Shown: positions 1 to 13,726, counted from the stretch's first letter. The stretch is DNA of 64,000 nucleotides from Amphiduros pacificus (GCA_949316495.1 OX439009.1:16761701-16825700); one strand, 5' to 3'. The notes: generated from the sequence alone by a model not told the origin. Numbers and translations: made by a program.

Positions 1-700
1 ACGTTGTCCATCTACGTGCTGACAACGTTGTCAACACATTGTCTTACAACGTTTTTGTAACAACGTGCTTACAATGTGGTGAGCAAGCAGAAGTTAACCT
101 GTGATCAAATTGGCCAATAGGTGGCTGCATTACTACAGAAAATGGCAATCTGTAACAGGTTAGTTGTTAGGTAATTCAAAATTACAATGAATTTTATGGA
201 CAAGTCGTAGTTCTCTGAATTAATAAAATAAATAAAAAAATAAATGATAATATCTTTTGTTTGGGATACTAGTTTATTGTTATCATCAACTGCAATATAT
301 ATCCTTATAATTTCAAACAATGTCCAAAAATCAGCATAACATACCTGTTGATATACAAGAAGAGTTTGCTGATGGTACAATCCCAACTGAGTTAATAGAT
401 TTAGCCAAAGATAGCAAAATTTGTTGACAGCTGAATTTAAATGTACCACATGCTTGCAACATGCTGAGCACATTCCTACGCATTATCACATGTTCAAAAC
501 ATTATCCGATGTTCACAGATCTACTTTCTTACAATGTCAGTTTACAACGTCCTCACAACATGATCGCAATGTGCCCACAACGTGTACCATAACACGCTCA
601 CAGCATTACCTGATATTCACATATCTACTTCCATACAACGTTAGGTTACAACATGCTCAGCACCAAAACAAAACATGTTCACAACACAGAAAAAAATAAC
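1..700. repeat. Degenerate repeat rich in ACAACGT/ACAACAT words
   Basis: Words such as ACAACGT, ACAATGT and ACAACATGCT recur through 1-90 and 440-690. Within 440-690 a longer block ending in a TTACAACRT word recurs about 103 bases later, starting near 501 and 605, so this part is an old tandem repeat of roughly 100 bp. The middle (90-420) does not share the pattern. Short open frames here simply follow the repeat and are not called as genes. Confidence 0.55.
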
Positions 701-3700
701 AATGGTTAGTTAGGATACAAGTACAATTTTTTTAAGACTGAAGCATAAATTGATATTTGCTTTTCAGGTCTTGTTACTAGGTTGATGATTATCAGCTGTG
801 ACAACGGAAGTGTGATTGATTGATTGATTGAATTTTATTGACAATAGAAGGTCACATAAAACCTATATGTCATGCTAATTAAAATTATACCAATACTACT
901 TAGGAGTATCTTTTAAATATATACATTTGATACTCACAGATTATTTCTAATTCGATTAACACGAAAAAATATAAATACAATTAACACGAACAAATATAAA
1001 TACAAAAAAGAAAATAGACAATAGAGCACCACTTGGTGGCATTCAATTCAATATACATACATTTTTTAAAGTGCTTTGGCAGAATCATATACAAATCAGA
1101 CGAGATTGTTTATTCATAATTTTGTGATTCAAGAAATGGATGGGTGTTAATTTTAATAGCTTTGAGAATGATGGAAATTTAGATCAGTCTCAACTGAAAG
1201 ATTGGTTCTGGATTGTGATTAATGAATAGTGTGCCAAGGTGAGGGTAATGTATGCTGGGGCTGTGGTAGGTGACTAATTACCTTTACACATGTCCCTACC
1301 TTATCTCAATCAACTGTTGAGTGGAATTATTAAGTATAAAAATATGAGGCTTCTTGTTCATAAATAGTTTGATTATGATTCTATTTAAAAAGAGACATGA
1401 AAGCCAAAATTAATGCCCAGCACTTAAAGATAAACTAGCTGTCATCTGATTTCTGTCTGGTCCACCCAATATCTTGGCCTCTCCTTAGCGAGATACAAGG
1501 TGTTAAAGGTTGACCCCTTGCACCCTCATCAACATCAGTATGTACTCTCAATGGTAACTAAAAGGTGATCAATACAGATTTTAGAAAATTCCCCTTCATT
1601 TATAAAATACAGTGTACACATCATAATATAAAGCACAGTGGCAATATTTTACAATTGTGAACATATCCCAAACAGCTTGAATTGTGCCTGAATGTACAAA
1701 TACATAATTGTACCTAAACATAACCTGCTTGAAATTTTGCTTAGGACATGAGTCTGAGAAATGGTAGAATTAAGGCCTGGTAGGAAATTTAACCTCAAAT
1801 GTTCCAAGCAATGTAATGTTTAAAGTAACCACAATTTGGCTAAAACAAAGAAATCCTCACATTTATGTGTCCTTGCCTCCCAGTTCAAAAGTTCATATTT
1901 TTTATGCACCGAAATATACACTGGTCCTGGTGGGGGAGTCGTAGGGAGCCGTCATTAACACCTTAATCTTTACCAGGAATTTATTTTCATCTCGATTCCT
2001 GATATGAGTGAACTCATCGAGTACATATCAATACATGTTAACTCCCTGTGAGACCAACATCCTTCCAGACTACTTTCCATATGGCTTCTCCAGAAAAATG
2101 CACAATACTCCAGTCACTGACTTGTTTTATTACACTTTTCCTTTTTAGGAGTTCAATTTAAATATATAACATGTGTCTGGACATTATATGACATACTTCA
2201 GATTAAATGTATAAAAATACATGCTTGCCTTAAATGATCTTTTATTCCACAGTATGCCTCCACAGAATAGAATTCGTCTATAAAATCCTTTATTATGCAA
2301 TATACAGGTGTTTATATTTATTTAAATTCCCGAATCAGAATATAGAAGTTAAATTGAGTTGGTTGCTGACATTAAATGGATAGTTAGATCCGATGTGCCT
2401 AACTTTCCAAGAGAGGATAGGCGTATTGTGACATATATCAGACCAATATTTTCAAAGTTATGACTGAATGTATTACTTGCAATGAGCTAGGTTTTTGGTC
2501 TGTTAAATAATAAAGGTCTATTAAATCATTAATGAATAATATTTTTAGACTCTTGTAACATTTAGCTTTTGGTATTGTTAGCAAATCTGGGTGATGATTG
2601 ATAAAAGTGATGTGAAAACGACAAAGAGGAAGATCTCTAAAGTAAGCAAAAAATAAATATAATTATGTTATAAATATGGACATATTAAGTAACAATACCA
2701 TTAAGATTCTATTGTGTTTGAAAACAAAGACTAAATGAAAGATACTGATACAAGAGTGATTTACATGTTATTTGTGATTGTCAATGTATCAACATTGCTC
2801 TGTCCAAGAATGCGATTATCATAGATAATTATCCTTGGACAACATGTGAACCACACATCTTCCCACCAATTCTCGCGAGAGGACCAGGATGTGGCGCCCT
2901 CTGTATTATCAAAATCAGGATTATTCCAGTGCATACATGTAAACCGCCCAGTTCAACTGTGCAATGTAAGCAAATGTCTATATATAGGCCTGAAAAACTT
3001 TCTCCAACCACATTAGGCCTGCATAGACATCAGTCAGATGAGGCTATTCAGGCTTATATTGCCTAAAATGACGGGTTATATTTATGCATGCATTGGAATG
3101 CTAATGATTTGAATATAAAGGAAACAAAGAATTCGCCTGAAATATAGAAATTCATCTAAATTTGTATCAAACCTCACACAGATCTGCTTGCAGTACCAAC
3201 AAGTATGTCTCAAAGTAACATTATCAGTCATTTATGATTTAACAGACCAAAATGCACCTCAGTGAAGTTGTTAGGAAATCAATTTCAATCATAACTTTTG
3301 TTAATGTTGGTGTAATATATGTCACAATGAATAAACTACTCTCTCCAGAGGTTAGGCATATTAACCTATATTGATAGAAAGTGACCAATGTCAATAGGGG
3401 ACTTGTTTTGATACCCCACATCAGGCCTAACACAGCAATGAACCTCATAAAACTGCCAAGACAGGCCCACTCTGCCTCTGCCCTCTCCATTCTAGCAGCT
3501 CAATTGAAAAGCTTTTAAAGTTTACAATTAAATCGTCCCATTGTTTTTCATGGAAAAAAGGATTGGATAATGGAATTTGCCTTATCATATTACAAAGTGA
3601 TTATATTCTTACTCTGACACCAGCAAATATCAACATCCTTCATTTATCGTTGTTAAAAGTGAATTATTTCCTATCCTGGGAGAAGGATACGGTTATTGGA

Positions 3701-3850
3701 GGTTAGGTTGGCACCCATAGTGTCACAGTCCTCCCCACTGTGATGCTGCTAATCTTGTATATGTGCACATCTATCCTCCAACCATCTTACTTCCATATAA
3801 TATCTAAGGAACAACTCATAATGAGAAATTGTAATATGAATGCAATACCG
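700..3850. other. AT-rich non-coding stretch
   Basis: No recognisable coding exon, RNA gene or mobile-element protein was seen. A short (GATT)n run lies near 816-832. Open frames here are short, have no family features and sit in AT-rich sequence. Confidence 0.5.
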
Positions 3851-3854
3851 ACAT

Positions 3855-3925
3855 GGTTGGATATCAAACCCACGAGGAGGAACTGGTGCTAATAGGTTTG
3901 TGGTGGAACCAACTGTGTCACTTCC
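3855..3925 (-). mobile_element. Decayed tRNA-derived SINE fragment
   Basis: Read on the minus strand, this matches the head of the SINE seen intact at 25.3 and 25.9 kb: the GGTTNNANNCC-like B-box region, the block around TATTAGCACCAGTTCCTC and the GTTGGTT of the A-box side. Several substitutions and small gaps mark it as older than the 25-kb copies. Confidence 0.6.
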
Positions 3926-4627
3926 TGTGTAAGGTATACATTATTAAAGCAAAGATACAGGAGACTGTCATCATTGGACAAGCAACTTGGATTTGTGCAA
4001 ATTTGGCACATTTCTACAACTTGAATTTCTTAGGACTTGGGGAAGACATACAATGCATTGTTATGAAAAATATTCAAATAGTCAAACTCTAATTTGCCTG
4101 GACTATAAGATGATTTCATCAAGTGACAAAGAAAAATTATTTTTCTTATTAACTAAATCTTATGCGTAAAATAAGCATATTACCGTCCTCCAATTATCAG
4201 AGAAAATAACTTTAAATTACTCATGAGTCTAGTAATTAATTTCACAGTAATACTTTTGTAGCTAGTTTGCATATACCAATATATACCACATATCTAGTTT
4301 TTAAGTTTCACAAACATATATCTCTCTTAAAAGAGGCCTATTTTAATTCCATGATATGTTATATTAAATAAGGTTAGCTTTGGAAAAAGTAAATACTTTA
4401 CAAAGGTTGGTTGGTAGTTTTCTATTAATTTCACTCCTAATTCATGGCTGATGAATACCACCTGACTTGGAAAGATCTAATTAATTGAGGGATTTATATT
4501 TTATATTACACTCGATTTGTCTTAAGGAAATAACATGTCATGTTATATGTTAGGTAAATCTCATGTTTGCTTTAGCCTTTTTTGTACTGTCCTTTCATCA
4601 CTCTCTGTTAGTGTTCTTCTCTTGCAG

Positions 4628-4720
4628 TCGGCCTTGACCCTACCATGGCCGGAACCACAGGATGTGGAAGATCATCTGCACATGCGCACTGTACACCAAA
4701 GGTCACTGATCTCATCTTAA
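4628..4720 (+). CDS. Possible 3'-terminal coding exon, unknown gene
   Basis: A strong-looking 3' splice site (a pyrimidine-rich run ending CTTCTCTTGCAG at 4627) is followed by 30 open codons ending in TAA at 4718-4720. The peptide is polar and begins SALTLPWPEPQDVEDHL. No upstream exon was identified and no family is recognised. It could equally be a chance open frame behind a chance acceptor, so this is a candidate only. Confidence 0.25.
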   Translation, partial: SALTLPWPEPQDVEDHLHMRTVHQRSLISS

Positions 4721-6050
4721 CCACCTATCTGGCACTTCATCCCATCACACACTTTCACCTTGGGGTCACGTCACATACTGGGTACTGAACTTTGCTATTT
4801 CTATCCTCGCTTTTGTGTGTGCTTTCGGAAGTAGGCAGATTGATGGTTGGGCCGTGGTTCTTACTATCTAATAGGTAGGAGAACAAGTCACATGATTACT
4901 ACATCTCGCGTGAATTCATTGTCTCGGGAATTTTTGCAGGCATTGGTGATGAGTGGAAACCATATGCACAGAGACATATTAAGCAATAACACCGTGTAGA
5001 TCATAAAAAAATATATTGAATGCATTCAAGGCTGGTGTAAATTTGCCTTTTGAATATAGTATCATACAGATCGGAAAGCAAAAGATGACTGATTAAAGCA
5101 TCATGTTTCTTGGATTGCGCTCCATGCTGATAGCAGCCAGCACAAAAAGGTCAAAATGAAATATTTTCCAAATTAAAAGAGTAGGATTATATTAAGAATA
5201 ATCATGTGTATCTTATCTGTACACTATTATAACCTTGTACACACCTTCTTAATAAAGTCTTTCTAACAGTGGGGCAACCTAAATTGGGACAATGGAGTGA
5301 TTTGGCTTACAGAGCCCTGTTTGTCTATTAAGGTTTGTCCAATGGTACAGGCCTGACACCCTGACAGACCACAATAGAGGTCACATGAGGCCACCTGGTG
5401 GTCAAAAGAGTACTGGCAGTACTTGGCACTTTCATCAAACACAATAACCAAGTCAGTGTATTTTGGTTGATTTTAGTGAGATAGCTTAATTGTATCACAG
5501 TTTCATGGCCACATATCATTTAAGCATACCCCAAACCTCTCTAAAATTGCCTGCGACCTCTGTTTCATGAATGCTTTCAGTGGAATCCTGCAGAATCTTG
5601 CATAATATAAACAGGCAGTGTTTCTCTATAGACAGCTTACAGCTATTTCTGAAATCCCCTTGAATACTTCTATTTCTTGCCCTTATTCCTGATTGGATAT
5701 TTTATTATGTGCCAGGAGGGCCTGGGCTTAACCTATGACCAGAGAATTGCAAGTGTAATTCCCCTAATTGATATGTATTATATCTCTGAAATTATAGAAA
5801 TTGTTGTTTGTGCACCTAAAACAACTTTTGCTTATGCATGTGAACAAAACTGATCATTATGTTCACAAGTCCAACACCCCATATGGTTTTACAATGACTG
5901 CTTTGTGAATGTGTAATGTATAATCAGTTGGAAAATAATTAGACAAAAAATACTATGGATTATATGATAATTGTTTATTCGGAAATCGGCTGAAATGAGG
6001 TTCAAATCAAATTTTTAAAGGGATTAAGCTACCCAGCTTTACTAGGCCTC
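4721..6050. other. Non-coding stretch
   Basis: AT-rich sequence with no recognised gene or repeat. An AATAAA at about 5250 could serve as a polyadenylation signal for the candidate exon ending at 4720, but nothing ties them together. Confidence 0.4.
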
Positions 6051-6059
6051 TTCAATATA

Positions 6060-6320
6060 GGCCTAGCGCCGACGCGATCAAATGTCGTACTATTTGGGCG
6101 CTCATGAATATTAATGAGCAAGAGATTCGAGTTACGTCATCATATCGTGCATGTGCTGTCCTACTGAAAGGCTGTAATTACATCATCGCACCGTGCACGT
6201 GCATCTGGTTACATTCAATGGGTGGGGCTAATGGAACAGACCTATTTGAACATATCTGATCGCATAAGCGGAGAGGGTGTTATATACTGAACCCGATGCA
6301 AAGGAGAGTAGGATTAAGCA
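6060..6320. promoter_or_regulatory. CpG-richer island with CRE-like words
   Basis: CpG-containing words are noticeably denser than in the flanks (CGCCGACGCGATC, GTGCACGTGC, a TTACGTCA CRE-like word near 6133). A TATA-like TTATATAC lies near 6278. No gene start follows in a clear way. A regulatory role is inferred from composition and motifs only. Confidence 0.25.
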
Positions 6321-6531
6321 CCGATTTTGAAAAAAAACGTTTAAAATTCACATATTGGTGATAAATGATGTCTTTTTTGTTGTCTATTTTCTATTTTCTT
6401 GATGCATCCCAATGTTTGCCTGTTAATTCTATTTTAACAAGAACCTAATCTATTGCCCCTTTATGAAAGCACACTTCTTTCTTGGCGTCATTTTTATGTG
6501 GAGTGTGACCATAGAGGCACTGAAAGGTAAA

Positions 6532-6571
6532 ATGACGTCATAAGAGTATGGCCATATGCTTATGACGTCAT
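6532..6571. promoter_or_regulatory. 40-bp near-palindrome with two perfect CRE sites
   Basis: Two perfect TGACGTCA octamers lie at 6533-6540 and 6563-6570, 30 bp apart. The whole stretch is an inverted repeat: the left arm ATGACGTCATAAG is the exact reverse complement of the right arm, and the centre contains TATGGCCATA, with only two mismatched pairs. TGACGTCA is the known binding site of CREB/ATF bZIP dimers. Which gene it would control is unknown. Confidence 0.45.
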
Positions 6572-8400
6572 CAAAGTTATTGTCCTTTGAATACACACTC
6601 CCACGCAGTGTCGCCACCGTCTCGACCATCCACCCTCTCCACCATTGACGATACCACCACTGCCACATGTGCCTTTTTGGCTCCGATTTGCTCCCATACG
6701 CCAAATTTGCTCACAATCGCTAGAGTTTATAGTTGAGTAAATTTATAAACTTTACATAGTTATCTGAATGGGTTGTAATCATTTCTGAAACATTGTACCA
6801 ATAAAGGCAGTATTTACAATGTTACACTCAGAGTTTGCTGGGAACTATTTAAAAGTCATGCGGGGCTACATTCAGAGGTGCTAATCTGCCTGTGGCAGTG
6901 ATGGGTCTTTGACCCGGGGCTGTGAGGAGTGTGCTTTGAATAGTGCCAGAATGACGCCAAACAGTGCTACCCTGCTTTGAGCCTCAATTGAGGCCAAGCA
7001 AAGTTCACGCAACCCGTGTTTAGCCGTCACGTGCAGCTTATGGCTCAGACAGACCTCTGCTGGGAGTGCAACTGCTATGTCTCATAGCAACATATCTTAT
7101 TACTCTATTATAATTTTAATTTGTCATGATGTTCACACGTGGCTAAGCTTTCAATTACACCGAATTGTAGAATTGGTGCTTAATCCCTTTAAACCAAATA
7201 TGGTACTTGTTAATAACAATATTAATTTCGCAAACCAGGCATTTGGTTGTTATGTATATGTGAGATGTCAACGTCATGAAAGCAAGGAATTAACAGCTCG
7301 TTGATTAGATTGAGACATGAGAAATAAATAAGGTTAGTTGCCAGGCAGTTTAACAGCAGTATCGAGGGATACTGTGTCTGTTTACAGGTAAGCAAATAAA
7401 TTGAGGTCATACCTAGGTTAAAGGACTTCATCTATTTTAATATATTTTCAGACATTATTATGAAAAGAAATAGGTCTTATGTTTTGTTATCAATACATAT
7501 ATACCCATACAACCACTATGGTTGAATATTTGCCAATTGCTGAAACATTGTGTGCACAGCCTGCTTTCCTACAGATGCAATCTTTAGCTATTGTTCAGTA
7601 ACATGTTGCAGCTACGCTCATTCAGAACTTGCCCATAATGCGCATATTGCAGTTTTCTTAGTCATTACCTTGAAATTACATAATAGTGTTTCACCTGATG
7701 ATTAATCATAGGGGACAATAGGGTGGGAGCGCCCAATATGATTATCCAATTATCTTTTAGATATGGGCTTCCTTGAATTAATCAAATACAAAATGAAAAG
7801 TTTCATTATCATCTGGCTTATCCTAGCTAAAGCAGTGATGAAATAACTTCACGAACCAATTATCATGTTAATGTTCATTATGTTTATTAATATGATATGA
7901 TGGTATTGCCACCTCTACAAAAGATGTGCCACTAAATATATTGGGAGAAATTATAATTGACCAATATTGGGGATTGTTGTTCTGCATATAAAGTTATCAG
8001 CAATAAAGCAGTCAAGTGTTGAGAAGCAAATTGTGACGGTGTATAGTTTACTTCTGGTGTTTCCGAGAGTATTGGAGATTGCCATAGTCCTGCAATGTAC
8101 ATCAATGTATTGACAGCCCTGTGGGATCCAAAATGACAACATGAGTTGTGGGAATTCTAAGATAATTCTTTGAAGAAGTGGTTTACATTTATAACCATTT
8201 TCGCTATATTATCTGTATATCTTTATATCCAAACCAGAAGACTTTGATGAAACTTGATTAAAGTAAAGTAAATATCTTTGATTGCATGTTGGTAACCGCA
8301 GCATCCGTTGTGACCATATTGTATTTACACCAACATTACCAATGCTTATTTCAACCTATTGGGGATTATGTATTCATAGTATATAAACTATTTTTGAAAC
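6572..8400. other. Non-coding stretch
   Basis: No recognised gene or repeat. The short open frames on both strands have no family signature. Confidence 0.4.
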
Positions 8401-8407
8401 TGTGAAA

Positions 8408-8466
8408 TGTGTGGTTGCTGAGTAGTGAAGCATTCGCGCCTGTGTGAATGGACTTCGGTTCAAAAA
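8408..8466 (+). mobile_element. Possible tRNA-like SINE relic
   Basis: A GTGGTTGCTGAGTAGTGAAG head resembles an A box and TTCGGTTCAAA, about 25 bp downstream, resembles a B box. The order fits a tRNA-derived promoter of a family different from the 25-kb SINE. The match is weak and could be chance. Confidence 0.25.
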
Positions 8467-8469
8467 TAT

Positions 8470-11230
8470 GTCAATCTTTTATTTATTTATTTTTCAAACA
8501 AGTGTTCAGCAAAAATATCACCTCCCACTTTCTGTGACCATTATATAATAATCTAGAGCTAACAACCATAGGATTCGCGCAATCATAGGATTGGCTGATA
8601 ATTATGAAACTGTCTTGTAAACCATAGAGAACCGCATCAGCTTCCAGCAAGCTCTCACAGCACGTGGGCCACTGCACGTGCAGGGATACCCATGCGTACG
8701 CAAATATGGTGATATATGCACACCATTCATAATGCTCTGTACACCAAGGGCAAAAGTCCCGGATTTCAGTAACGCACTCTTCTGTGTTGGAGATTGCGGC
8801 AAAATCCTGTGGGAAGTTTGAGAATGGCGAGGGACACTACAGTAGTTAGTGTCAGAAAAACGTCATAATTTCACACTGTTAGACTTAAAAGTTTGTATTC
8901 AAAGTTGGCAGTCTGATTCAGTTACACATCCTGACTCTAAATTTCAGATTTGACAAAGATTGAGCCACAATTAGTGTATTTCTGTCGTGAGTTTGTGGTT
9001 TGTTTTCATTGGTCAGAAAGACTTGTAATTTTTCAAAAAACATGTCTCTGCAAAAGTAACCTGGTGATTTTATTACATTGGGGTTTTCAATATATTTTGA
9101 ATATGTTGTAGGCATAGACTTCCTTGTTAGAGAACTGTGAAGACCTCCTAAAACCTCCAGGGATAAGTATGGATTTCGATGGTTTGAAAGTCATGAAAAA
9201 TCAGGTTTGGTCAAAAAATGGCTGCATAAGTAGCATTTGACATGACAGGAGCTGTCGCTTCCACGCTTACCCCTTCCACACATCGGTTTAAATTGACATA
9301 TTTGGACTCACTTTTTAAAAAAACACATGTACATTTCAAAAGGAATATGAAAATGTGTTTATGGGCTTATGCGTTACGAAGAATACTGGACGATATGAGC
9401 GTGTGCCTGTATGATTATGAATCCCATGGGACTAGGAGCGTGGTCAATTTGGCCTTGGCTGTCTTGTCTGTAAACTTGAAAATTTCAAATTCTTGATTTT
9501 TTTCCTACATTTTTATGCAAAGCTAATGATAAAAGGTCCTAGAATTCTTGAATGTAGTTACCTGTCAAATCAAATGTCCCATTTAAAAAAAAATACATGA
9601 TGTAGATTTCCCAAATACTGACTTTCTATGTTATCTTTGCAGTTCGATGCTGGAGGTACATACTTGTATCATAATATTATTTCTTACAGGTTTTCAGCAA
9701 TATAGGTTGCATTTGCACACATATAAGTTTAGGATGAAATTACTACAGTTAGATTTTTTGCTATGCTTTGTTTTTTACTTACATTTTATTTGTTTTATTG
9801 GTAGCGTTACATGCAATATGATGCTTTGTTTTTCCAATATTTCTGGCAATTTTAGTGGGGTGGCGAATCAAGTTATTTGGAAATCATTAATAACATCTTA
9901 ATAACATCAGCATCAAACAATGTAGTCCTAGCCCAATGTTTGATTACTGGTATTGAATAAAGTTACACAACTTACAATGAACATTACCTAAAAGTATTTT
10001 ATTAATTACAAGCAAGTTCACAGCATACATGAAAAATAAAATACCCATGAATTGGAATCAAATTACCATTTTCCTAAAATTTGCATTTTTTTATAGAAAA
10101 ATTGTAATAACACTGCTTGATTCAAATCCTTATCACAGGTATATACAAGATTAATCAGGGATGCTATATGATATATCTCTTGATTTGCATGAAACTTACT
10201 TCAATAAGTACAGTTTTTTTTTAAAGATTACTAACAAAGTTTTGTTGAGTTGGCTCAAGTTCATGGTCTATCCCTAACTGACGAGTCCTGGGTAGACTGT
10301 ATGGGCCATTAACCTGTATCAGGACGAAACGCTGCCAATAACCCATTATAAAAAATATCTTAAGTGCCTGAAGGTATTAATAATTAATTTATTGTAGTAA
10401 CCTACAGCTTACCATATATTATCATTGTTATTGGCAGTGTCTTAGGGGTGAAAGTAATTAAGCCTGGAGACAATTGTTTGAATGACAAAAAAGTCTTTTT
10501 AAAAAAAGAATTTGTATGCAATTTCCTTTTTGAAAATGATAATTACATTCAAATTCATTTTTCCCACAATTATTTTGTTATAAGAAAAGTAAAGGGTATG
10601 ACTGCCAATTGAAATATATATTGATATAAATATATTGATATATATTTCCTTTTTGAAAATGATAATTACATTTCTTCATCCCCCAAATATCAAATGGCCT
10701 GGTCGTAAATCTCAACAAATGTCGTTTGCTGAGGGGTTTGCAAACTGCTAAAAGAAAGAAATGTGCATCTCTGATCACTATGTATTTTTTTCAATTTAAG
10801 GGGGATTCCATACAGTCTTTGAGTGATGTCTTCCCTTTTTGACAGAAAGGTTTTCACATGCATAAGATATTTTTTACATAAATAGTATATTTTCCCCATA
10901 AATGATATATTTTTCACAACCATAAGATATTTTTTACAACCATAAAATATTATTATGTGAGACTATTTGAGGTAATGGGTGTGCCCAGCTGAAGCATGGT
11001 TTCGAACCACATCTCACGATACACCCATGGTCTCGCACTCGAAAAAAGCTGTTTACCTCATTTTAGCTCATATGAAAAAAATAGTGTCATGCTAAAAAGT
11101 TTCAATTTTCTTAATAACATGCTGGCAACATTTATGCAGTTAAACCACTTTTTTCTGATAATATTTTTTTCCAATTGCAAAATACATATTTCAAAACAAT
11201 AAAACTTGATGCATGTTAAACTCTTATATT
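8470..11230. other. AT-rich non-coding stretch
   Basis: No recognised gene. One local duplication is visible: the ~26-bp word containing TTTTTGAAAATGATAATTAC occurs near 10522-10548 and again near 10646-10672. A degenerate run of AYAAGATATTTTT words lies near 10860-10950. Confidence 0.45.
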
Positions 11231-11254
11231 GTCTAAATGCTGATCTGGCGCCTT

Positions 11255-12320
11255 CTTGTCGCTGTATAATGAATGCATTTCTTTCTTAAAAACGGCCGTA
11301 CATAGGCATTTGAGGCTTTCTTCCAATCTGCAAAAAAATGTCTATGTTTAATGTAGAATGTCAAATATTTGTATTAAAATAAACAAGATATAATTTTTTT
11401 GAAAGAAAAATGACCGAAGGGAATTGTTTTAAGCATATTCATAGAATTGAACTTAAATAAGTAACAAAGCAGAGCAAATATAAAATAAATGAAAATTACT
11501 TGGAAGCTAGAACAAATAGTGAACATTATTTTTTATGAACGAATGACTGCAGGGATTTATTTCAGATTTAGATATTAAATGCTAAATAATGATGTGAATT
11601 TGTTCCATGTATTTTGGTGCGATTTCTTACCTTTTTATACAGAAATGAAACATTCTTGTCACCAGATTGTGGACTTTATTTCTTATCGATTGCCAAGCTG
11701 TGGTGGTCAAAGCATTCATCCCGCCAATCTGCAAAGATGTTCAAATAGTTGCATAAAATAAAACTGACAAGAATATTGAAAAAGAAAAAAATGGATAAAA
11801 ACATGATAATGCTTGGCTGTAAGATGCCAAGAGGCACAAACATTTCAATTTTAGAAAGCTATAATAATACACTGTAGGATCATTTGGCCTGAGGGGTAAA
11901 AGAGAATTGAATCTAAAACAATTGACAAAGTTGGACAAGTAGATATTTAAAGAAAGGATTTTGATATTTAAATGCCACATAATATTATACATTTGTTCCA
12001 TGCATTTTGAAACATTTCTTACCTTTTCTTACAGAAACGAAGAATTCATTTTTGTGTACTTCTATATTTCTTATCAATGACCAGGCTGGAGCAGTCAAAA
12101 CATTCATCCCTTCAATCTGCAAAAATGTTCAAATAGTTGTGTAAAAATTAACAAGATATGCAATATTGAAGAAGAAAAAAGAACACAAAATGCTTGGCTG
12201 TGATGAGCTGAGATGCACAATTCTAATAATGGTGACAAATATATTTATTAAGAATTGAACAAAAAACAACTCTCAAAGCAGGATATAAATAAATGAAAAT
12301 TACTGACATGTACATCACAC
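11255..12320 (-). repeat. Three-copy ~390-bp tandem repeat with exon-like cores
   Basis: Three diverged units start near 11255, 11580 and 11990. Shared blocks include ATTTGTTCCATG(T/C)ATTTTG, an AATCTGCAAARATGTTCAAATAG stretch and an AATAAATGAAAATTACT tail. On the minus strand, cores at 12023-12116 and 11631-11728 are bounded by TTTGCAG acceptor-like and GTAAGAAAT donor-like sequence. They encode similar short peptides (I-E/G-G-MN-LT-AW-IRN). A third acceptor-like site lies at 11327-11331. Core lengths of 94 and 98 bp are not phase-compatible with each other, so this may be decayed exon duplication rather than a working gene. No family was recognised. Confidence 0.45.
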
Positions 12321-12390
12321 AGTATCACTCACCAGAATCACTCACCAGATAGAATCATTGTATTGCATGCAGTGTATGCCAGGAGCCTTG

Positions 12391-12655
12391 CAGATTTCTT
12401 ATATTGTCACTGTTTCGTATTAAAATGTAAGATGAACAGTTTCCTGCCCCAAATCATAATAAGTTTTTAATATTTTTGTACAAAACCAACAAATGTGAAT
12501 AATATAACATGCTGTTATCATTCAATGTTGATAATTATCATTTATGATTGCATTATCTTTGAAAAAACTGACATTTTGGGTGCCCTGTAGATTTCTTATA
12601 TTGTCACTGTTTTGTATTAAAATATAAGATAAACAGTTTTCTGCCCCAAATCTTT
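12391..12655. repeat. Direct repeat of ~70 bp, two copies
   Basis: The block from GATTTCTTATATTGTCACTG through CAGTTTYCTGCCCCAAATC occurs at about 12391-12456 and again at 12588-12650, with a few differences. It extends the pattern of local duplication seen just upstream. Confidence 0.6.
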
Positions 12656-12659
12656 AATC

Positions 12660-13576
12660 TTAACATATTTACCCATTCTCTTCTCCAGATCCTCACCTTT
12701 CCGAAAATACCTTTCTTTAATCCATAAAACATTTATTTAAAAAGATATTTGCTTCTCAACAACAAGCACGTGTATCAGCAGACAAGTGTGCCATTGTTTA
12801 CAACAGAGTGGCCCAGTTTTGCCGACCATTCACTCCCCAGTGGACTCTACATCATCATAAACATACATATTGACTGGGTGATTGTTGAAATTACCCAAAC
12901 TGTGATGTTAGGGATGATTTGTCACCCACTGACCAATGTAATTCCAATGGAAATGAATGTAAATTCCCCTATTATCGCTCACATTGAAATACTGCTTGGT
13001 TAAAGTTTAATTAATTTTCATTAGATTCGTCTGAAATTGATCTCACACAATCTTACAATATTTGTCAACAAAGTTATCATTTTAGAATTTTTGATTTCCA
13101 CTTTGTCTCTTTACTACAGCACTTACAATATCGTCATGTCAGTGCTGTCATGGGTGTTCAAGAGCTTCACCTTGTACCATAAAAATCATCATATTTTCAA
13201 AATATCTGCCTGTAGTCTGATAAAAGATGGTAAGAATACATGCCAACTATTTCACAAAAGTGCTGTACATGAAAATAAATGATCATATTTGTTAACTTAT
13301 TCATAGCAGTTTTCATCTTTCAGCATTGAAGAGAGTTTAGTGCGCGAAGTCTATGGTTGTTCATGTCTTTTGCGCAAAGACGTGACTCTGACTTGTCAAT
13401 CTTGTCAGAATATAACTTATAAGATATGCACATCGCTTTATAAGATAAAGTAATGATAAGTTTTTCTAATGGATATACCCCACTCCAGCACACATATAGA
13501 TAACTGTTCATCTATTTATTGATTACTTATTTATTGACAAAGACCAAAATGCGCGCGAAATCGGCGGTCGTTAGCC
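12660..13576. other. Non-coding stretch
   Basis: Short open frames on both strands without recognised family features. No repeat structure stands out. Confidence 0.4.
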
Positions 13577-13726
13577 CTATAACAGTGTTCGCCAAAACTT
13601 TTTGACCCACATCAGACAATATGTCTGATGTTCAGCCAGCCAACATTAGACATTTGTCTTCAACATCAGACATTTCAACGCATACTTTTTCTTTTAAATT
13701 TCGCGGCTTTTTCGCGCTTGTGACAG

